Part shown: piece after piece, positions 40,551-56,255 of the stretch
Layout: the number at the start of each line of letters is the position of its first letter
Position numbering within the stretch: position 1 is the first letter of the stretch
Assembly: GCA_003117195.1 (NCBI GenBank)
Contig: BDSI01000029.1
Span: 434,001-498,000, forward strand
Direction: 5' to 3'
Source of the DNA: Eudorina sp. 2006-703-Eu-15
Lineage: Eukaryota; Chlorophyta; Chlorophyceae; Chlamydomonadales; Volvocaceae
Length of the DNA stretch: 64,000 nt
Position numbers and translations under genes: made by a program
The notes under the pieces: generated by a model
Told to the model about the DNA's origin: nothing
The model's database searches: none
What the model saw: the letters and a program-made list of their open reading frames with translations, nothing else

Positions 40551-41482
40551 AACGGGACGAAAGCCCAAGTCGCCTGCTGGCCGCATCGCCGTCGTTGCCG
40601 CGGCCACGGCAGGCTTTACCTCCTTCGCCTTGACGGGCTGCGGCTTCGGCTTCACGAACGACGCTGCGGTAGCTGCAGCCTCCACACGCTTCTGCTTTTT
40701 CTTTTGATTCAGTGGTTGGCGGTGATGCGTCGACGTTATCCTTCCCGAACACGGCTTCCCGTTGTCAAGCGTGGCGGGGCAGGCGTAACCAATCTGTGAA
40801 CTCGTCCAGCAGCAGACATCAGCATACAAGGCAAATGGAAATGACTCAGTAGTCCGGTGCCATCAGGCGTCTCAACAAGAATTCGCGGTAACGTGGAAAG
40901 CTTGTCGGACCACCGGAAAGAACGCGGACGCAGCCCACCAAAGCTTGACACCTCAACGCATTTTCCACTTCCAGAAGCCTTCGCCAGGATGAGCGCTTCT
41001 TCAAGCTTTCTCACGAAGCGCGCCCAGACCGGACCTGCTCCCTTACCAGGTTGTCCGTCGGTACTCGCAGCTTCCTCAAATATTTCGTGATGCAGTCCTC
41101 ATGATAGGCATGCAAGCTCCCAGGACAGGCGCTGTAAGAGCACGTCAGCTCCCTGGTGGATATCAAGGGCCATGACCGATAAATAACGTTCCATGCAACA
41201 ACCATTGAACGAGTAATCATATAATGCGCAGCGCAGAATCCTGTGCGCTAAAAGACTGCTCAAGCAATCCAGCAACCTCTGATAGCAAACAGTAGTCATT
41301 GATGCACGTTGAACAGATTATTATGCTCAGAAACGGTGTATTGCTATCATACGCAGGCCGGTGCTCTCAGAAGGAGTGAACCGAAGTCAGGCTACTAAAT
41401 CATCGCCGCACCTACGGTACTCCGCATCCGTGACTTCCTCTGTGCACAAGGAGCATATCTGCTTAATATCAGGCACAGCCAT
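38505..41482 (-). CDS. Zinc-finger / acidic C-terminus protein, paralogue B (full length)
   Basis: Exons 41412-41482, 41047-41152, 40523-40793, 40008-40346, 39568-39814 and 38505-39486 total 2016 nt (671 residues), all phases matching. The finger has CSLC in exon 1, CSYSACPGSLHAYHEDC followed by ITKYLRK in exon 2, and YACPATLDNGKPCSGRI in exon 3, then a Lys-rich linker. Exon 4 has GRHIPGWTGPDK and a Gln-rich helix. Exon 5 has HPYARTPWCEQQGKDHRRW followed by PVFRAFEGVDGILL. Exon 6 has YELIYEDPDGHFMV, YYVESLYGPTPEI, and two acidic/leucine motifs, DLDDLLALCMV and the terminal DVDSLLELLRV. The 81-nt intron 39487-39567 is in frame and open, so retention would add 27 residues. Domain roles are inferred: DNA or protein binding by the finger and activation by the acidic motifs. 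Confidence 0.8.
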
Positions 41483-43119
41483 TGCTGTCCGAGAGCAACA
41501 ATATCCAGAATTCCTAGTGTTGCAGGAAGTCTTTAATCAACATATGCAATAAAGGATACCTTAGCCGCCATGTCTTCATAACCACACAGATTTGAGCGCA
41601 AATTTATATTACATGAGTGAAATGTACGGCAATGCACGGCATCGTCGTGATTACGACACGTACTTGTCGGTATGTGACTATGCTCTATGCAACGCCAACC
41701 AGTCGACATGTAGTAGATGTAACCGTTACATGTGCAAGAAATGTACACTTTTACAACCAAGTACGATTGGCAACCAGACGCGCAATATGGGTAACGTCGG
41801 GAGTTGTTGTCGTCACCTCGAGTCAGACGAGCTAAGGCCGCGATGACCCGCATTATGCAGGCCACACACCATGATGCACGAGAACGGACTGTAAATCAGC
41901 GGAGTTGTCATCGTGGATGCCGCAGCACGGCCCGTGCTGTCGCTGCCTTCGTGGGACTCCAACCTGAGCGCGTCCCTCACTCTCCGTTGAACCGTCGTTT
42001 CAGAAAAAATGTCAACGGCAGCGATCACTAAGGCGCCCCAAACCCTCAATAGCCTTTGCAGCGGTGACCGCGGCACGCCACGCCTCTCGATGGGTCGTCC
42101 ATGGGACACCACGGGGCCACCTGGGGCCAGTCCTGTCTGGGCGTCAGCCTAGCCGCGCCGGCCGCAGCAGCAACGGCCATGCCGGCAGGTGAAGGTGGCG
42201 TCATAGTGACACCCGGCATTGAGACCCCAATGTTGCCCTGGCAAAATGATCTGGGGCGGATTCGGACGGTTTAACGTCGATTGCCACGTACGCCTGTCGG
42301 CGCAACAACGCTGAGAAAGTTTAGGTCGCGAGCGACATGACCGTCAAAAGTTGAACAGCTGCGACAAGGCTCACGGCGTGCAATTGGCCGAATCTGCAAG
42401 CGAGTGGAGGATATGCACGGCAGCTGACCGTGTGCACGGGGGCAAGGCTCACGGCTCGTATGTCAGGCAGTGGCGGGCATCTGACATGGTGACCACCCCT
42501 GGCCCCAACAATATCAGCGGTCTTGCCGTTTCACTCGCTACAATACACGAGGCAGATTTGATAAAGCCGGTTAGCTCATTTCAGCACCCTGGCATGCATG
42601 AAAAGATATGCCGATGCTGGTGTTGTGTTCTTGGCGATAAGTAGGTGGCCTAGGCACCAGGATACACCAGGAGTTCGGTGCATCTCAAGCGTCAACAAAA
42701 TTACAACCCCAAACCGGTCTTGTTCACCATAGCCCTCATGGGAAGAATCATGGTACGTTGCATTTCCGAAAGCCCACAGTACAAGATGTGTCCACACTAC
42801 ATGTCTCGAGGCAACGCCGTTCTGTCTGTGCCGGGAAACATCCAACCCATACCAGAATGGTCAGCCATACGAACAGCACCCGTTGTGAGGCTTTGCACAG
42901 TCGTCACATCGATGCCATCCGAACATCAGCTGCAGTGTCTGACCAGTTCAGAACGTCGACAGCGCAACATTCCATTTGGCGATGTGCTTTGGACTGCACT
43001 TCATCAACACCGCAACAACCCATTTACAGGCTCATACTCGTTTATGTATTAATGGTTGAGGATTCATAAAAGCGACCTTTCACCATCACCCTCGTGAGAC
43101 ATGCGCATTAAGTGTATCC
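41483..43119. other. Intergenic region between genes B and C
   Basis: Promoter of B and 3' flank of C. A plus-strand frame at 41690-41760 contains a few closely spaced cysteines (CSRCNRYMCKKC), but it is short, isolated and antisense to the gene cluster. No gene supported. Confidence 0.5.
43024..43028 (-). terminator. Candidate poly(A) signal TGTAA for gene C
   Basis: TGTAA on the minus strand, about 95 bases downstream of the gene C stop. TGTAA is the common poly(A) signal of volvocine algae. No transcript evidence is available here. Confidence 0.35.
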
Positions 43120-45126
43120 TCAAACGCGGAGGAGCTCCAGGAGGCTATCAACATCCTCTGCCTCAACCTCCTCCGGGACGATGACGGGGGCACCCGTCGC
43201 GGAGGTCGTGACGTGAGGATTGGTGTTGAAGGCCATGTTGCCATAATTCACTGACAATGCCGGCATCGCGGGCTGCACATGTTTCACGTTTGAAACCGGA
43301 GCGCTAACCATGCACAGAGCCAGCAGGTCGTCCAGATCGGTGGCCTGAGCATCCTCGCCGGCCACCTCATGCGCACCAGGATCCGCCGCCAGCCCGCCGC
43401 CGCCCAGACCGGCCGCGACGACAGACACGGGCTTCTCAAAGCCGCCGTGCGCGGCTACGACGGTGGGCTCCGGAGCCACGACGGTAGGCTCAGGGGCAAA
43501 CAACTCTGCAGGTGGCGGAACGGTGAAAAGCTCCGAAGCTTGCAGGGTTGCTGCTGTCGCCATATCGTGCTGAGCCTGGTGCGCAGCAACCATAGACTGC
43601 CGTACCACAACGTAGCTGAACGGGACACCGGAGGCATCGTCAATCGGAACAATCTCTGGAGTAGGGCCATATAGACTCTCTACGTAATAGAAATCGCCCA
43701 TCTCGTTCTTGACCATGAAGTGGCCATCAGGGTCTTCGTAAATCAACTCGTAAGAAACCACCGGGTCCTCCTCGAGGTCGTTTGGCTCTGCCGCTGGCGA
43801 GACGGGCGTGGTAGTGTCGACCTGGGCCGTTGCCGCGCTCGCAACGGACATCAGCGGCGAACCATCGACTGAGCTACCGCCGGCGGACTGCAGCAGCAGC
43901 TCCTCGTGCAGTTTGATCGCTGAGAACGCTGAAGCATGCTCCATAGCAGCCATCTGTTGGGGCCCCTTAGCGACGGCCGCCAAGCCGTGTGACGCCGCCG
44001 GTGAGAAGGCGGGAAAGTCCTCCTGCGCGAGAACGAAGTCCTGCGGCTTCTCTGGCGGGGTAGGGCCGCCATCGCTTGTCTCCACACTGTAACATCCTTC
44101 CCTGCAGAGGAAAGAGATAAAACATGTAAAACAGAAGCTGCAGTTAGTGACCCACTCATCATACGAAGCTGAGCACATCCACTTGTTGTATTGCTGGCAG
44201 TTGCCCCATTCAAGTTGTTGCGCAAAACGCATCCTGATACTGCGTTCAGCAAAAATCAATAGAATGCCATCTACGCCTTCAAATGCCCGAAACACCGGCC
44301 AACGCCTATGATCCTTCCCCTGTTGTTCGCACCATGGCGTTCGGGCGTAAGGATGCGTGTCCGACGCCTCCGAAAAGCGGTCTGACTCATCGATGTGCGG
44401 TTGTTGAGGCGACTGACGTTCGCGAAGTCCTGCGGGTAAACATCCATGTCAGGACAAATCGATGAATCTGACAAGGACTAGATAAGCCCAGAATTGAACC
44501 CAGCAACCCGCCATTTCCCATCTGATACAATCCATTGATTCACGACAACAAACACTTCGTCGAGACCGGATGGTGCATCCAACCCTCGATTGACAGCCGC
44601 TACCACTGAACAAAAAGCATACCTCCAGCGTCCTTGACCGACGGCGCCGCTGTTGCAGTGTTCGGCTGAAATTTCCGTCCCTTAATTGCTTCCACTTCAG
44701 CTTTCAACGCCGCTGCCTTGGCACGCTGCTGAGCAATCAACGCACGCTGCAGTTCGCGCTGTTGTTCCAGAGCAGACATGCCAGGCTTGCTGACCTTATC
44801 CGGGCCGGTCCACCCAGGGATATGACGGCCACCACCACCGTCCGGGGTCAGTGTCGTACTGTTGCTAACCACAGGAGGAGTACCCTTAAGACGAGCTGCC
44901 GGGCCACTTCCAGGTGCAACTGACTGAACTGAGCCCTTGACGGATGGAAACAATGACGACACTGTGAGCATAGGTTAGACAAGGGCATATGGGGCGCAAG
45001 TGACTTGGACCAACCCCAACCCTGAACCACACCCCTGAACGCAACGCCAAGCTCAAAACAGGTTCGCGGGCGGGTTCACACATTCAACTGTTGCTTACCG
45101 GGCTTGACATTGCTGGCGCTGAACGC
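43114..45126 (-). repeat. Near-identical ~2-kb segment, copy in gene C
   Basis: Counterpart of 38499-40550, in the same orientation, offset by 4615 bases (4576 after a 39-nt deletion at about 45006). Confidence 0.9.
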
Positions 45127-45625
45127 AACTGCAAACACCTTACGTGGGTATAACTCTTCACCTGTAACACCGCCCGAACCGATATCCTTACCAACTGGTC
45201 CCGAACCGATATCCTTACCAACTGGTCCCGAACCGATATCCTTACCAACTGGTCCCGAACCGATATCCTTACTTACCAACTGGTCCCGAACCGATATCCT
45301 TACCTTCTGGTCCGTCGGTAGTCGCAATTTCCTTAAATACTTGGTAATACAGTCCTCATGGTAAGCGTGCACGCTGCCAGGGCAAGCACTGTAAGAACAA
45401 GTCAGCTCCCTGCAAGTCACAAAAGTCTCCACCCTGCACGGGACCAGCCCAGCACGCTGAGAGTTTGTATATTCTTGGCAACCTTTCCGATAACGGCAAC
45501 AGCAATACCCAAGACGACAGGACAACCTGCAGACGGTTCACTCTCGCAGCCCACCTTCGGTAATCCGCGTCCGTAACTTCTTCTGCGCATATATTGCATT
45601 TCTGCTTGAAGTCAGATACCGCCAT
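43120..45625 (-). CDS. Zinc-finger / acidic C-terminus protein, paralogue C (half finger, repeat insertion)
   Basis: Exons 45555-45625, 45099-45409, 44623-44961, 44183-44429 and 43120-44101 total 1950 nt (649 residues). Exon 1 (CNICAEEVTDADYR) and exon 2 (CSYSACPGSVHAYHEDC) resemble B but differ at several residues. The segment that in B encodes the second half of the finger (CPATLDNGKPCSGRI) and the Lys-rich linker is absent. Instead the frame reads straight through the former donor into four repeats containing GKDIGSGPV, then rejoins the shared SASNVKPG. Exons 4-6 encode the same amino acids as B. Splicing at the repeat donors is also possible, which would change this part. Expression and zinc binding are untested. 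Confidence 0.7.
45175..45306 (-). repeat. 27-bp tandem repeat containing a 5' splice site
   Basis: On the minus strand the units read GTAAGGATATCGGTTCGGGA followed by CCAGTTG, repeated four times with one short extra TAAG-like insertion. Each unit begins with a GTAAGG donor, and the first falls exactly where gene B has its exon 2 donor. Confidence 0.9.
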
Positions 45626-47072
45626 TGTCGCACAAAGCAGTCAACCAAATTCTTCTGGATACACAATATTCCAAGGACGACTTGTTTTTTTAAGCTGGTG
45701 GTGCTATGGTAGGTCGTTACATTAGTAGTATTCAAGCACAATACACTTACGCACTGGATGTCTTGTCAATAATGTCACGAATACTGCGTGCCGTACCGTA
45801 CCGCACAGGTGGCACATCACTCCGCGGTCAAGCAGGTATCAGCCGCGCCTCGCAGTCCCACGCTGACCGGAACCGTTGATTCGGCAACTATCTGTGAAAC
45901 TGTATATTCGTAGCCGTCCGTTGCACATTCCCCACGCGAGGACCCCGAACCCTCCAGAACAAAGGCCGGGCCGCGCGGGCGTTGCTAGAAACATTTCTCA
46001 CTTGACACAGACAGTCAAGGTAAAATGGCAACCGCCTTCACGGCTCTTTGCGGCGCAGCTCCTCTCCTCAAAGTCCCCGGAAAGCGTTACAAGGGGTCGG
46101 CACAACGGATGCGCTGTTTGCAATGATGGGTCGAAACCTAGGCGTAGTGTGACACAGTGGTCCCGCGGTTGTGCTTCCTAATCTCTATCAGATTGCAAGC
46201 AGTATGTTAAGCCGGGAACCTGCCGCGCGCGGCTGATATTGCCAAACCAACTCTGTACCTGTCGCTGTCCATGCACCACGCACATATTTCATGGGCTGTA
46301 GCAGGTGTCGTACAATGTACGATCCTCACGAACATAATTCAAAACATTCTCACACACATCGCAAATGGCACCAACGAGCCTTTGTCAGCACCTTGAGCAC
46401 TGACAGGTTCGCGTTTGCATCTGTGGCACGAATGCACGAACGCACCCAGGGTGTACAGGGTGCAGCTCGCCAGGAGAAGACCTTGTTAACGGCTGGATGG
46501 CATCAGCGGCGCTACCGGTATATCACGATACAGGACGTGCTTGACACAGCGCGTGCCAGATACAGGCCACAGCCACTGGTGGCCCTGGCGGGTGGCAGTA
46601 TGGCGGCTCTGGCGGCCGGCGGCACAGCATCTCGGCCCCGCGCCTCCGACCCCCCGCGAGAGCACCACGGCAGGAGCAGTACAGCCAACAGGATTACATC
46701 AGGCGGCAGAACAGCCAAATGCCCATCTCGTTTGCAGCGCGGTACGGCGGGTCCTAAATCGATCAGGAGGTTAGTACCGCCAAACCGTACACGATACGCC
46801 GCAGTGTGTCGTGACAGGTACATGAATGGGGTCACGAAGGGATTCCGGTACGGCGCCATCGCGCCAACCATTCGGCCGCCTGACCAATGCACGGCGATGA
46901 TATGGCCCTTGAACCGTACGTCCGATGCCAAGGGGAAAATCATAGGGTACTCGACGCCGGTGGTTCTGGGGAAATTTGTTTACCAAGTTCGACCCGCACC
47001 CCGCATAATCTACAGAGGCCTTTTCCATACGCCATGTGTTCACAACCGTCGACAGGAGTTGTGATCACTGAT
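45626..47072. other. Region upstream of gene C
   Basis: Contains the gene C promoter. Open frames on both strands at 46290-47060 lack homologous features and overlap each other. No gene supported. Confidence 0.5.
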
Positions 47073-50330
<3,258 letters not shown>

Positions 50331-51590
50331 TTATAGACCTTCGTCAACGTCCTCACTACATCTGACTAGATGTGGATAGTTTGCGACTCGACGTGCATAG
50401 ACAGGCGCAAACCAGCTTGTGACCCATCGCATCTAGTCTACAAACCTCCATGATGAAGCTGCTGCAAGCATTCATGCCGCCGTGATGAGTGCGTAACGCC
50501 TTCTTGTTATAGAATCACGCGCGACTGGCCATGATATGTGACGTCGCCATTTACTCGTACCCTTGCACTGGGTCCCGAGTTAAAATCCTTTCAATTAATC
50601 CAGAAACGTAAAAATGTCATTCATCCTATTGCGCCGCTTATGAAGTTATGATATCATGTTACCGGTGTTAAATGTCCGCCTCCTCCTGCGAAGCCCAAAG
50701 GGCTACCATTTTCTTTTCTTCCTGTTTTCTGGACCCGACGTCTTTTATTTGATTTTTTATTCCCCGCGGCCTGACTGCGGGTCTTCAGGTCGATTTTTGG
50801 GAAAAGCGTACCGTACGCGTAAGAAGTTCATAACTCTTAGGTTGAAGCTTTCCTAAAATATTTGATATTACACCTGATTATGTATTTAACATAATTTAAC
50901 ACTGCATTTATAGACTGGCATCCTGACGTGTCTCGCATTGGAAAAAAGCTGGACGTAAAAGGCGGCCTGGCCTGCAAAATGAAAATGGTAACCCCCGTAC
51001 ACTCTGATACATATTAATATATCTGAATATATCGATTTGACTGTACCACGTGCATGAAACCCTCAAAGTAACGTGGCCGCCAATACGGACACAAAAAGGC
51101 ACAAAACCGCGTGGCCGCCATTGATGACGATGACAGCCTCATCTGCCCAGCTCGCCATTAACGGCCGCACAACGCGCGCACACGCATAAATGATCCGGCA
51201 GGCAATTAACGGTCAACGGTCGTTCCCGTCAAGCAGTTCGTCTGCTCGTGCTGCCCCTTGCTGCCAGGTCCCATGTTATAAGTCGAAATCATGATGACGG
51301 GTGGTAAAACGGTTGCACCAACCCGAAATCTGCCCGGAAACACCGGGACGCACTTCCTCCGGGTTCCCACTGTCCGTTCTCCACTACCAGCATGCACAGG
51401 CCACCGCTGTCTTCGCCCATAGATGCTGCGGCGGGGCGCTGTGTATCTGGGGTGAAGGTCGCTCGCTCTGCCAACTAACTAACGGCTGACGAGCATCGCC
51501 AAGATTCACGCGCGGGCAGGCATCCAAGACTGCAATCGGAGCGCGCGGGGTGTGAAGGTACCTGGCCTACGGCGGCGGGGGCGGGGGTAG

Positions 51591-51870
51591 GTGCCTGTGT
51601 GGGCACTTCCCTGCTGTTACCAGCGTTATCCGCAGTATCCGCAGCAAGTGGTACCCTATCTACATACCTGCCCTACTGAGGTGATGTACCGCTGGGCGCC
51701 TCTGCTTGGCTTCTTGCTTGCGTTGGCGGGGTTTGTCCCTCGTCATTTCCCACGGCGTTGTGGGTTGTCTCGTTGCTCCGTCGGCGGGGCGCTGCCAGGG
51801 CGTCACCGGCGGGCAAACCGACATACATCGACTATCCTTCTTTGAAGTCCCTTGCTGTACATTCATTGGT
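51591..51870 (+). mobile_element. Diverged LINE 3'-region fragment
   Basis: Plus-strand GTGCCTGTGTGGGC, then CGCTGGGCGCCTCTGCTTG, then TTGCTGTACATTCATTG follow the same order as GTGCCTGTGTGGGC, CCGCTGCGCGCCTCTGCTTG and CGCTGTAACATTCATTCATT in the minus-strand LINE 3' region at 47075-47350. The rest is strongly diverged. Confidence 0.6.
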
Positions 51871-52534
51871 TCAGAGTAATTACAATTCAGGGATGAACTC
51901 TGAACGGTATGCCGTGTCGGCCCAAATATTAATGCTGTTACAGCAGTGGACCCTGCGGATCGTCGGTGGCAATCGTATGTAGATATATAGCCTCCTCACC
52001 AGCCATGCACATACAGATACACTGCAAAAACAAGGTGGCGCGCCACCTTCGCGCACCAGATAGGTTCCACAAATGCACCGAAGCACACCCCGCACCTATT
52101 CTACCAGGGAACCACCCCGTTCGCTTGGACCAGCCATCGCCAATAATTAAGCCCGCTCAGGGAGAGTTCGCCAACAGGGCACCCCTATCTAGCGCACCAC
52201 CACCACCACATACAGCCAGGACATGCTCCCGTGTCCGGCCGTCGCCCTTAGTCTTGGACGGCGACGGGGGCTCGTGAGCCATCATCCGGGGTCGGACCGG
52301 AGGGCCAAGAGCCTCCCAGCCCCAACAAGGCAGGGCCCTATCATCGCGTTATTGTCCCGTCCACACACACACCCCCTTTGGGCTGGGTCGGGCGGGTTGC
52401 ATTTCTAAACACACACACCCTTTGGGCCCCACCGAGGCCACCCAGGCCAGTCATCCCTCCCTGGTGCCGTGGTAGAGGGCCGCGGCATGCACACCTATGC
52501 TTGCTGGCTCCCTGTTGGTGACTTTTTGCACACA

Positions 52535-52736
<202 letters not shown>

Positions 52737-55545
52737 GTACGTAGTAACCGTTGCAAGGTGGGCCCTTGGTCCCGAACGGCGGGCGATCCAACGCGCCCAA
52801 ACAGCTTGTAGATATATAGCTAGGCGCCTCATCTCATCAGCCCCTGCCAAGGACTGCGCACCCATCCATCCCCACCCACGGGGGGGAGGGCGGGGTTTCA
52901 TGCAGCCATACCGGCGGCCAACACTTTGAAGCGCTGGGATTATTGCCTCTCCTGCGTGGAAACCGCTTCAGACCCGCCGAACTACTTGGTTGTGAGGGTG
53001 CCCCGCGGGATTTGAACCGCATGCATGCTTTCCCTGCTGCTGCCACTAAATGCAGGCCCAAATCGTCAGGACATCCGGCCGGTAGCTACAGGACACACAC
53101 ATGTGACAGGCGGGGTCGGCATCGATTCTGAGGGGACTCCCACCAGGTTCATCGTATCCTGCACGTCCTCAGCTACACACCAGACTAACCAGACCAGGGC
53201 CAGCAGCCCGCCGCGCCGCTGCTATCTAGTGGCACCTGGTAGCGCTATCTAGTTGTTGTAGGTCGTCAAAAGCCAAAGCATCCAGTGAGGGCTTGTGGGA
53301 TCGCCTGCGTGGTCGCTCGGGACAAAGGGTCCATCTTGTAACCTTTCATGTCGCGGACGCTAGGGACGGGGCGGACGAACGCTCGATGGCTGCGGGTACG
53401 TACCGCGCGCGCAAGTAAGCAACGAGCGTCAAGGAGCCATGACATGCGGGGTCATCAGTGTGCGGCGCGACTGCCGCTACTGTAACCAATCAAGCGCTGA
53501 AGATTGATTACGTACCTCGCTGTTAGTTGCTGCTGCTAGTCAAGACTGCAACAACTGGTTTTAGGACTACGTGTCTCCTACGTGCGTACGTGTCTTTTCA
53601 GCAGCATAACAGCGCTTGCTAGCCGACCATCAGTGAACGCGGATAGATTGATAAGGATTGATATTATCTACGAATTTCGAGGGCACGGGCACGGCTGCAA
53701 ATTACAGGTCATGTGGCGACGGCACCTTAAATACAGACCATGGTTACAGTGTCTCCGCGTACAAACAACAGTCCTTGTCGGACACCGAAGAATCCGAACG
53801 CTGTACAGATCGTTGTAAAACGGAGACCCCAACCTAATTCTAAGCCCAGGGAATATTGCGAGGTGATTTCGGCCCAGTTTGTCAATTGAACAAATGACGT
53901 ACTGCGCAGTGCTCCAACGCGCGCGACTATAGGTCCCAGGTTGTATTATAGTCGTTATACTTAAACATTAAATTATTTACCTGATCGCCTTTGCACAGGT
54001 TTGCAGCAAGGCTTGCGAGCACGTCAAGTAGCTCAAGCTTTTCCGCAAATAATGCCATAAGGACTAAATAAATTTATATGCTCCTGTATGTCCATGCACA
54101 ATGTTTTGAGGGCCTGGCATTATAAGGTGCCAATCTTGGCACCCGCTGTCGTTAAGGCAAAAAACAAAGACTTAATGCTCTTTAATAAACAATTTGTCAT
54201 TGATTATTTGGATCCATTTTTAACATGCTTTGCCGTTGAAAAAGTGGGCCTGCTGTGACCCGCGCATATGATGACCTATCCAAAAGTCTGTCATGTCCAA
54301 ATGACACCTGTTCACGCTCCGCACTAAGAGTTTGAAGACGTAAAAGATCCTCCTAGAATCGATCACCCCCTCTATAAGTTCAGCTCCTGACAATTCCTCG
54401 GGAAGAACGGGCACTGTTCCTCGCGCTGCGCCCCAGCGCATTGACGCGAACCTGCTATCAAATGAATTTTACATCCCAGTTGAGGCAGTAATAAGGGGCC
54501 GCGCTAGCTGCAGTTTTGCTGTGGCGCGCGAGCGCGACTTCATGAAATGCGGTCCGACGCAGACCTGGCGCAGGTTACAGATGGAAGGCGTATTACTTTG
54601 ATCCAGAAGATGTAAGTTCATTGTGTTATGTGGCCTGTTTGCGCGGTGGAGGTCCTGCCAACGTTAAAATGGTGCCAAGCCAGTATACGAACACAATAGT
54701 CGCGTGCTCGCATTGCAGAGTCGAGGAGCTTCAAACGTTTGCAGCAGAGGCCGGCAGAGATGTCCATGCGGAAGTGGAGCAGCTGGAGCGCGAGGTCTAC
54801 AATTCCGCGACGAGCACGGTACGCTGCAAAAACTGATAATAAGTACATAGGTAACAATATCTTAAATAATATTGTGATGCGCTGGCGCTTGCCCGCGGAG
54901 AGAGCTCTTCGGGTTGCCGTCGGCCTGCTGGCGCGTGCAGCGCCCCCGACACGCCATAAGCTAAGGCCATGAATATTTTCATATTTAATCCTTGTTATGG
55001 AAGTGCGGGATACTGGCCCTTGTGAAGATGTCGGTGACCGACGCCGGAATGCAGCTGTAGGTTGACGTCCCCCGCCCAAACCAAACCAAACCAAACTGAA
55101 TTTCAGGGACTTGACCTGTCGGGTCCCTGTGCGCATCGCTCTGCGTTGTCCTTTTCCTGTCCACCTAACAAGGACCTCGGAAACAACATCTGCAGAGGCA
55201 AGCCGAGCCAGCGCAGCCTCCGCAGTCGTTGCCCGGAGCCACACGCACAGCTGCTGCCCGTGCGCGCCGCATTGCTTGCTTGCGGTGTATGTCCTCCAAT
55301 GATAAACCTCACCGGGCACGCCTTGCCAGCTTCCCGCCGCATTTCTTCGGCCGTAGGCCCTACCTGACATGTCATCAGCATTGCGTCCGCTTACCTGATC
55401 GCCGGCGGGTGGCCGTGCGTGCGACAGGGCTGAAACTGGCCGATGATGACCACGGAGGGGCACCCAAAGTGCCCTCCCAAGTGCCCTCTTATCCTCGGAC
55501 GTTTGTTACCACTCAGCCCGGACACCACGTGTGGATACGCATATT

Positions 55546-55625
55546 ATGATTGATGTTACAGTGGACCCCGCGGGTCATCGGTGAGACGGTGACAGTCGCA
55601 GCCTCCATCCGCACACAGCCGCACG
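55546..55625 (-). mobile_element. LINE 3'-terminal fragment
   Basis: Read on the minus strand, CACCGATGACCCGCGGGGTC followed by CACTGTAACATCAATCATAA parallels the 3' terminus of the LINE at 47075-47130 (CACCGATGATCCCGTTGGGG, then TCCGCTGTAACATTCATTC). Only the last ~80 bases look related, as expected for a short 5'-truncated insertion. Confidence 0.6.
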
Positions 55626-55715
55626 TGCGTGTGTGCGTACGTGTGCATGGTCTCGTGGGAAGGATTCCTGTCAGCCCCAATCAGGTTTGTTTCCACCTCA
55701 CGCAGGCCCCGCCCT

Positions 55716-55716
<1 letters not shown>

Positions 55717-55775
<59 letters not shown>
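55717..55775. repeat. (AC)n microsatellite
   Basis: 59 bases of AC dinucleotide, followed by a GGGCGGGCGGGTTGCAATTC block that recurs near 52387 after another CA run. Confidence 0.98.
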
Positions 55776-55778
<3 letters not shown>

Positions 55779-56255
55779 CGGGCGGGCGGGTTGCAATTCT
55801 AAACACACAGTTCTCTTTTACACAGGACCGGACCAAATCCTATCGGTGGCGGACGGCCGGATCCGCTGCGTGCAGCCAGTAGACGTAGACTCTTGATGGA
55901 TAGATAGCAGCGCGAGACGCTAGGGTGTAGGGATTGGGACTTGGGAAGCCCACTTCCGGGCACGTAGGGGTTTCGTGGGTGCCCAAGGAGGGTCGGGCCA
56001 GACCAGTGGGAGTTGGCAGCGGGACTTGTAGGCGAGGGCCGCTTGCGACGGGAAGGGGTGTACGACAGGGAAGCTTACTTGGTGATGTGCTGCCTTGTGC
56101 AAACCATAGCCCCATCATGGAGCGCCCGACTGCATACTCAGACCCAGCAAGGCCTGACGTGTGCGAGACGCCTCGCTCTGGCTCAGCTGGGCGGGCAGGC
56201 CTGCCGGATGGTGCAACCTTAGCTAGTACGATTAGGTTGGGACGCGGGACCAGGC

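Noticed and set aside
40008..41482. Gene B considered as three separate small genes
   Set aside because: Intron phases and donors/acceptors connect all six exons to a total divisible by three, and genes A and C share the same exon order.
41592..41846. Plus-strand frame with CSRCNRYMCKKC
   Set aside because: Suggestive of a zinc motif but isolated, antisense to the cluster and lacking flanking exons.
46291..47064. 257-codon plus frame and overlapping 143-codon minus frame
   Set aside because: The two overlap each other on opposite strands and neither shows a domain or splice context; cannot choose either.
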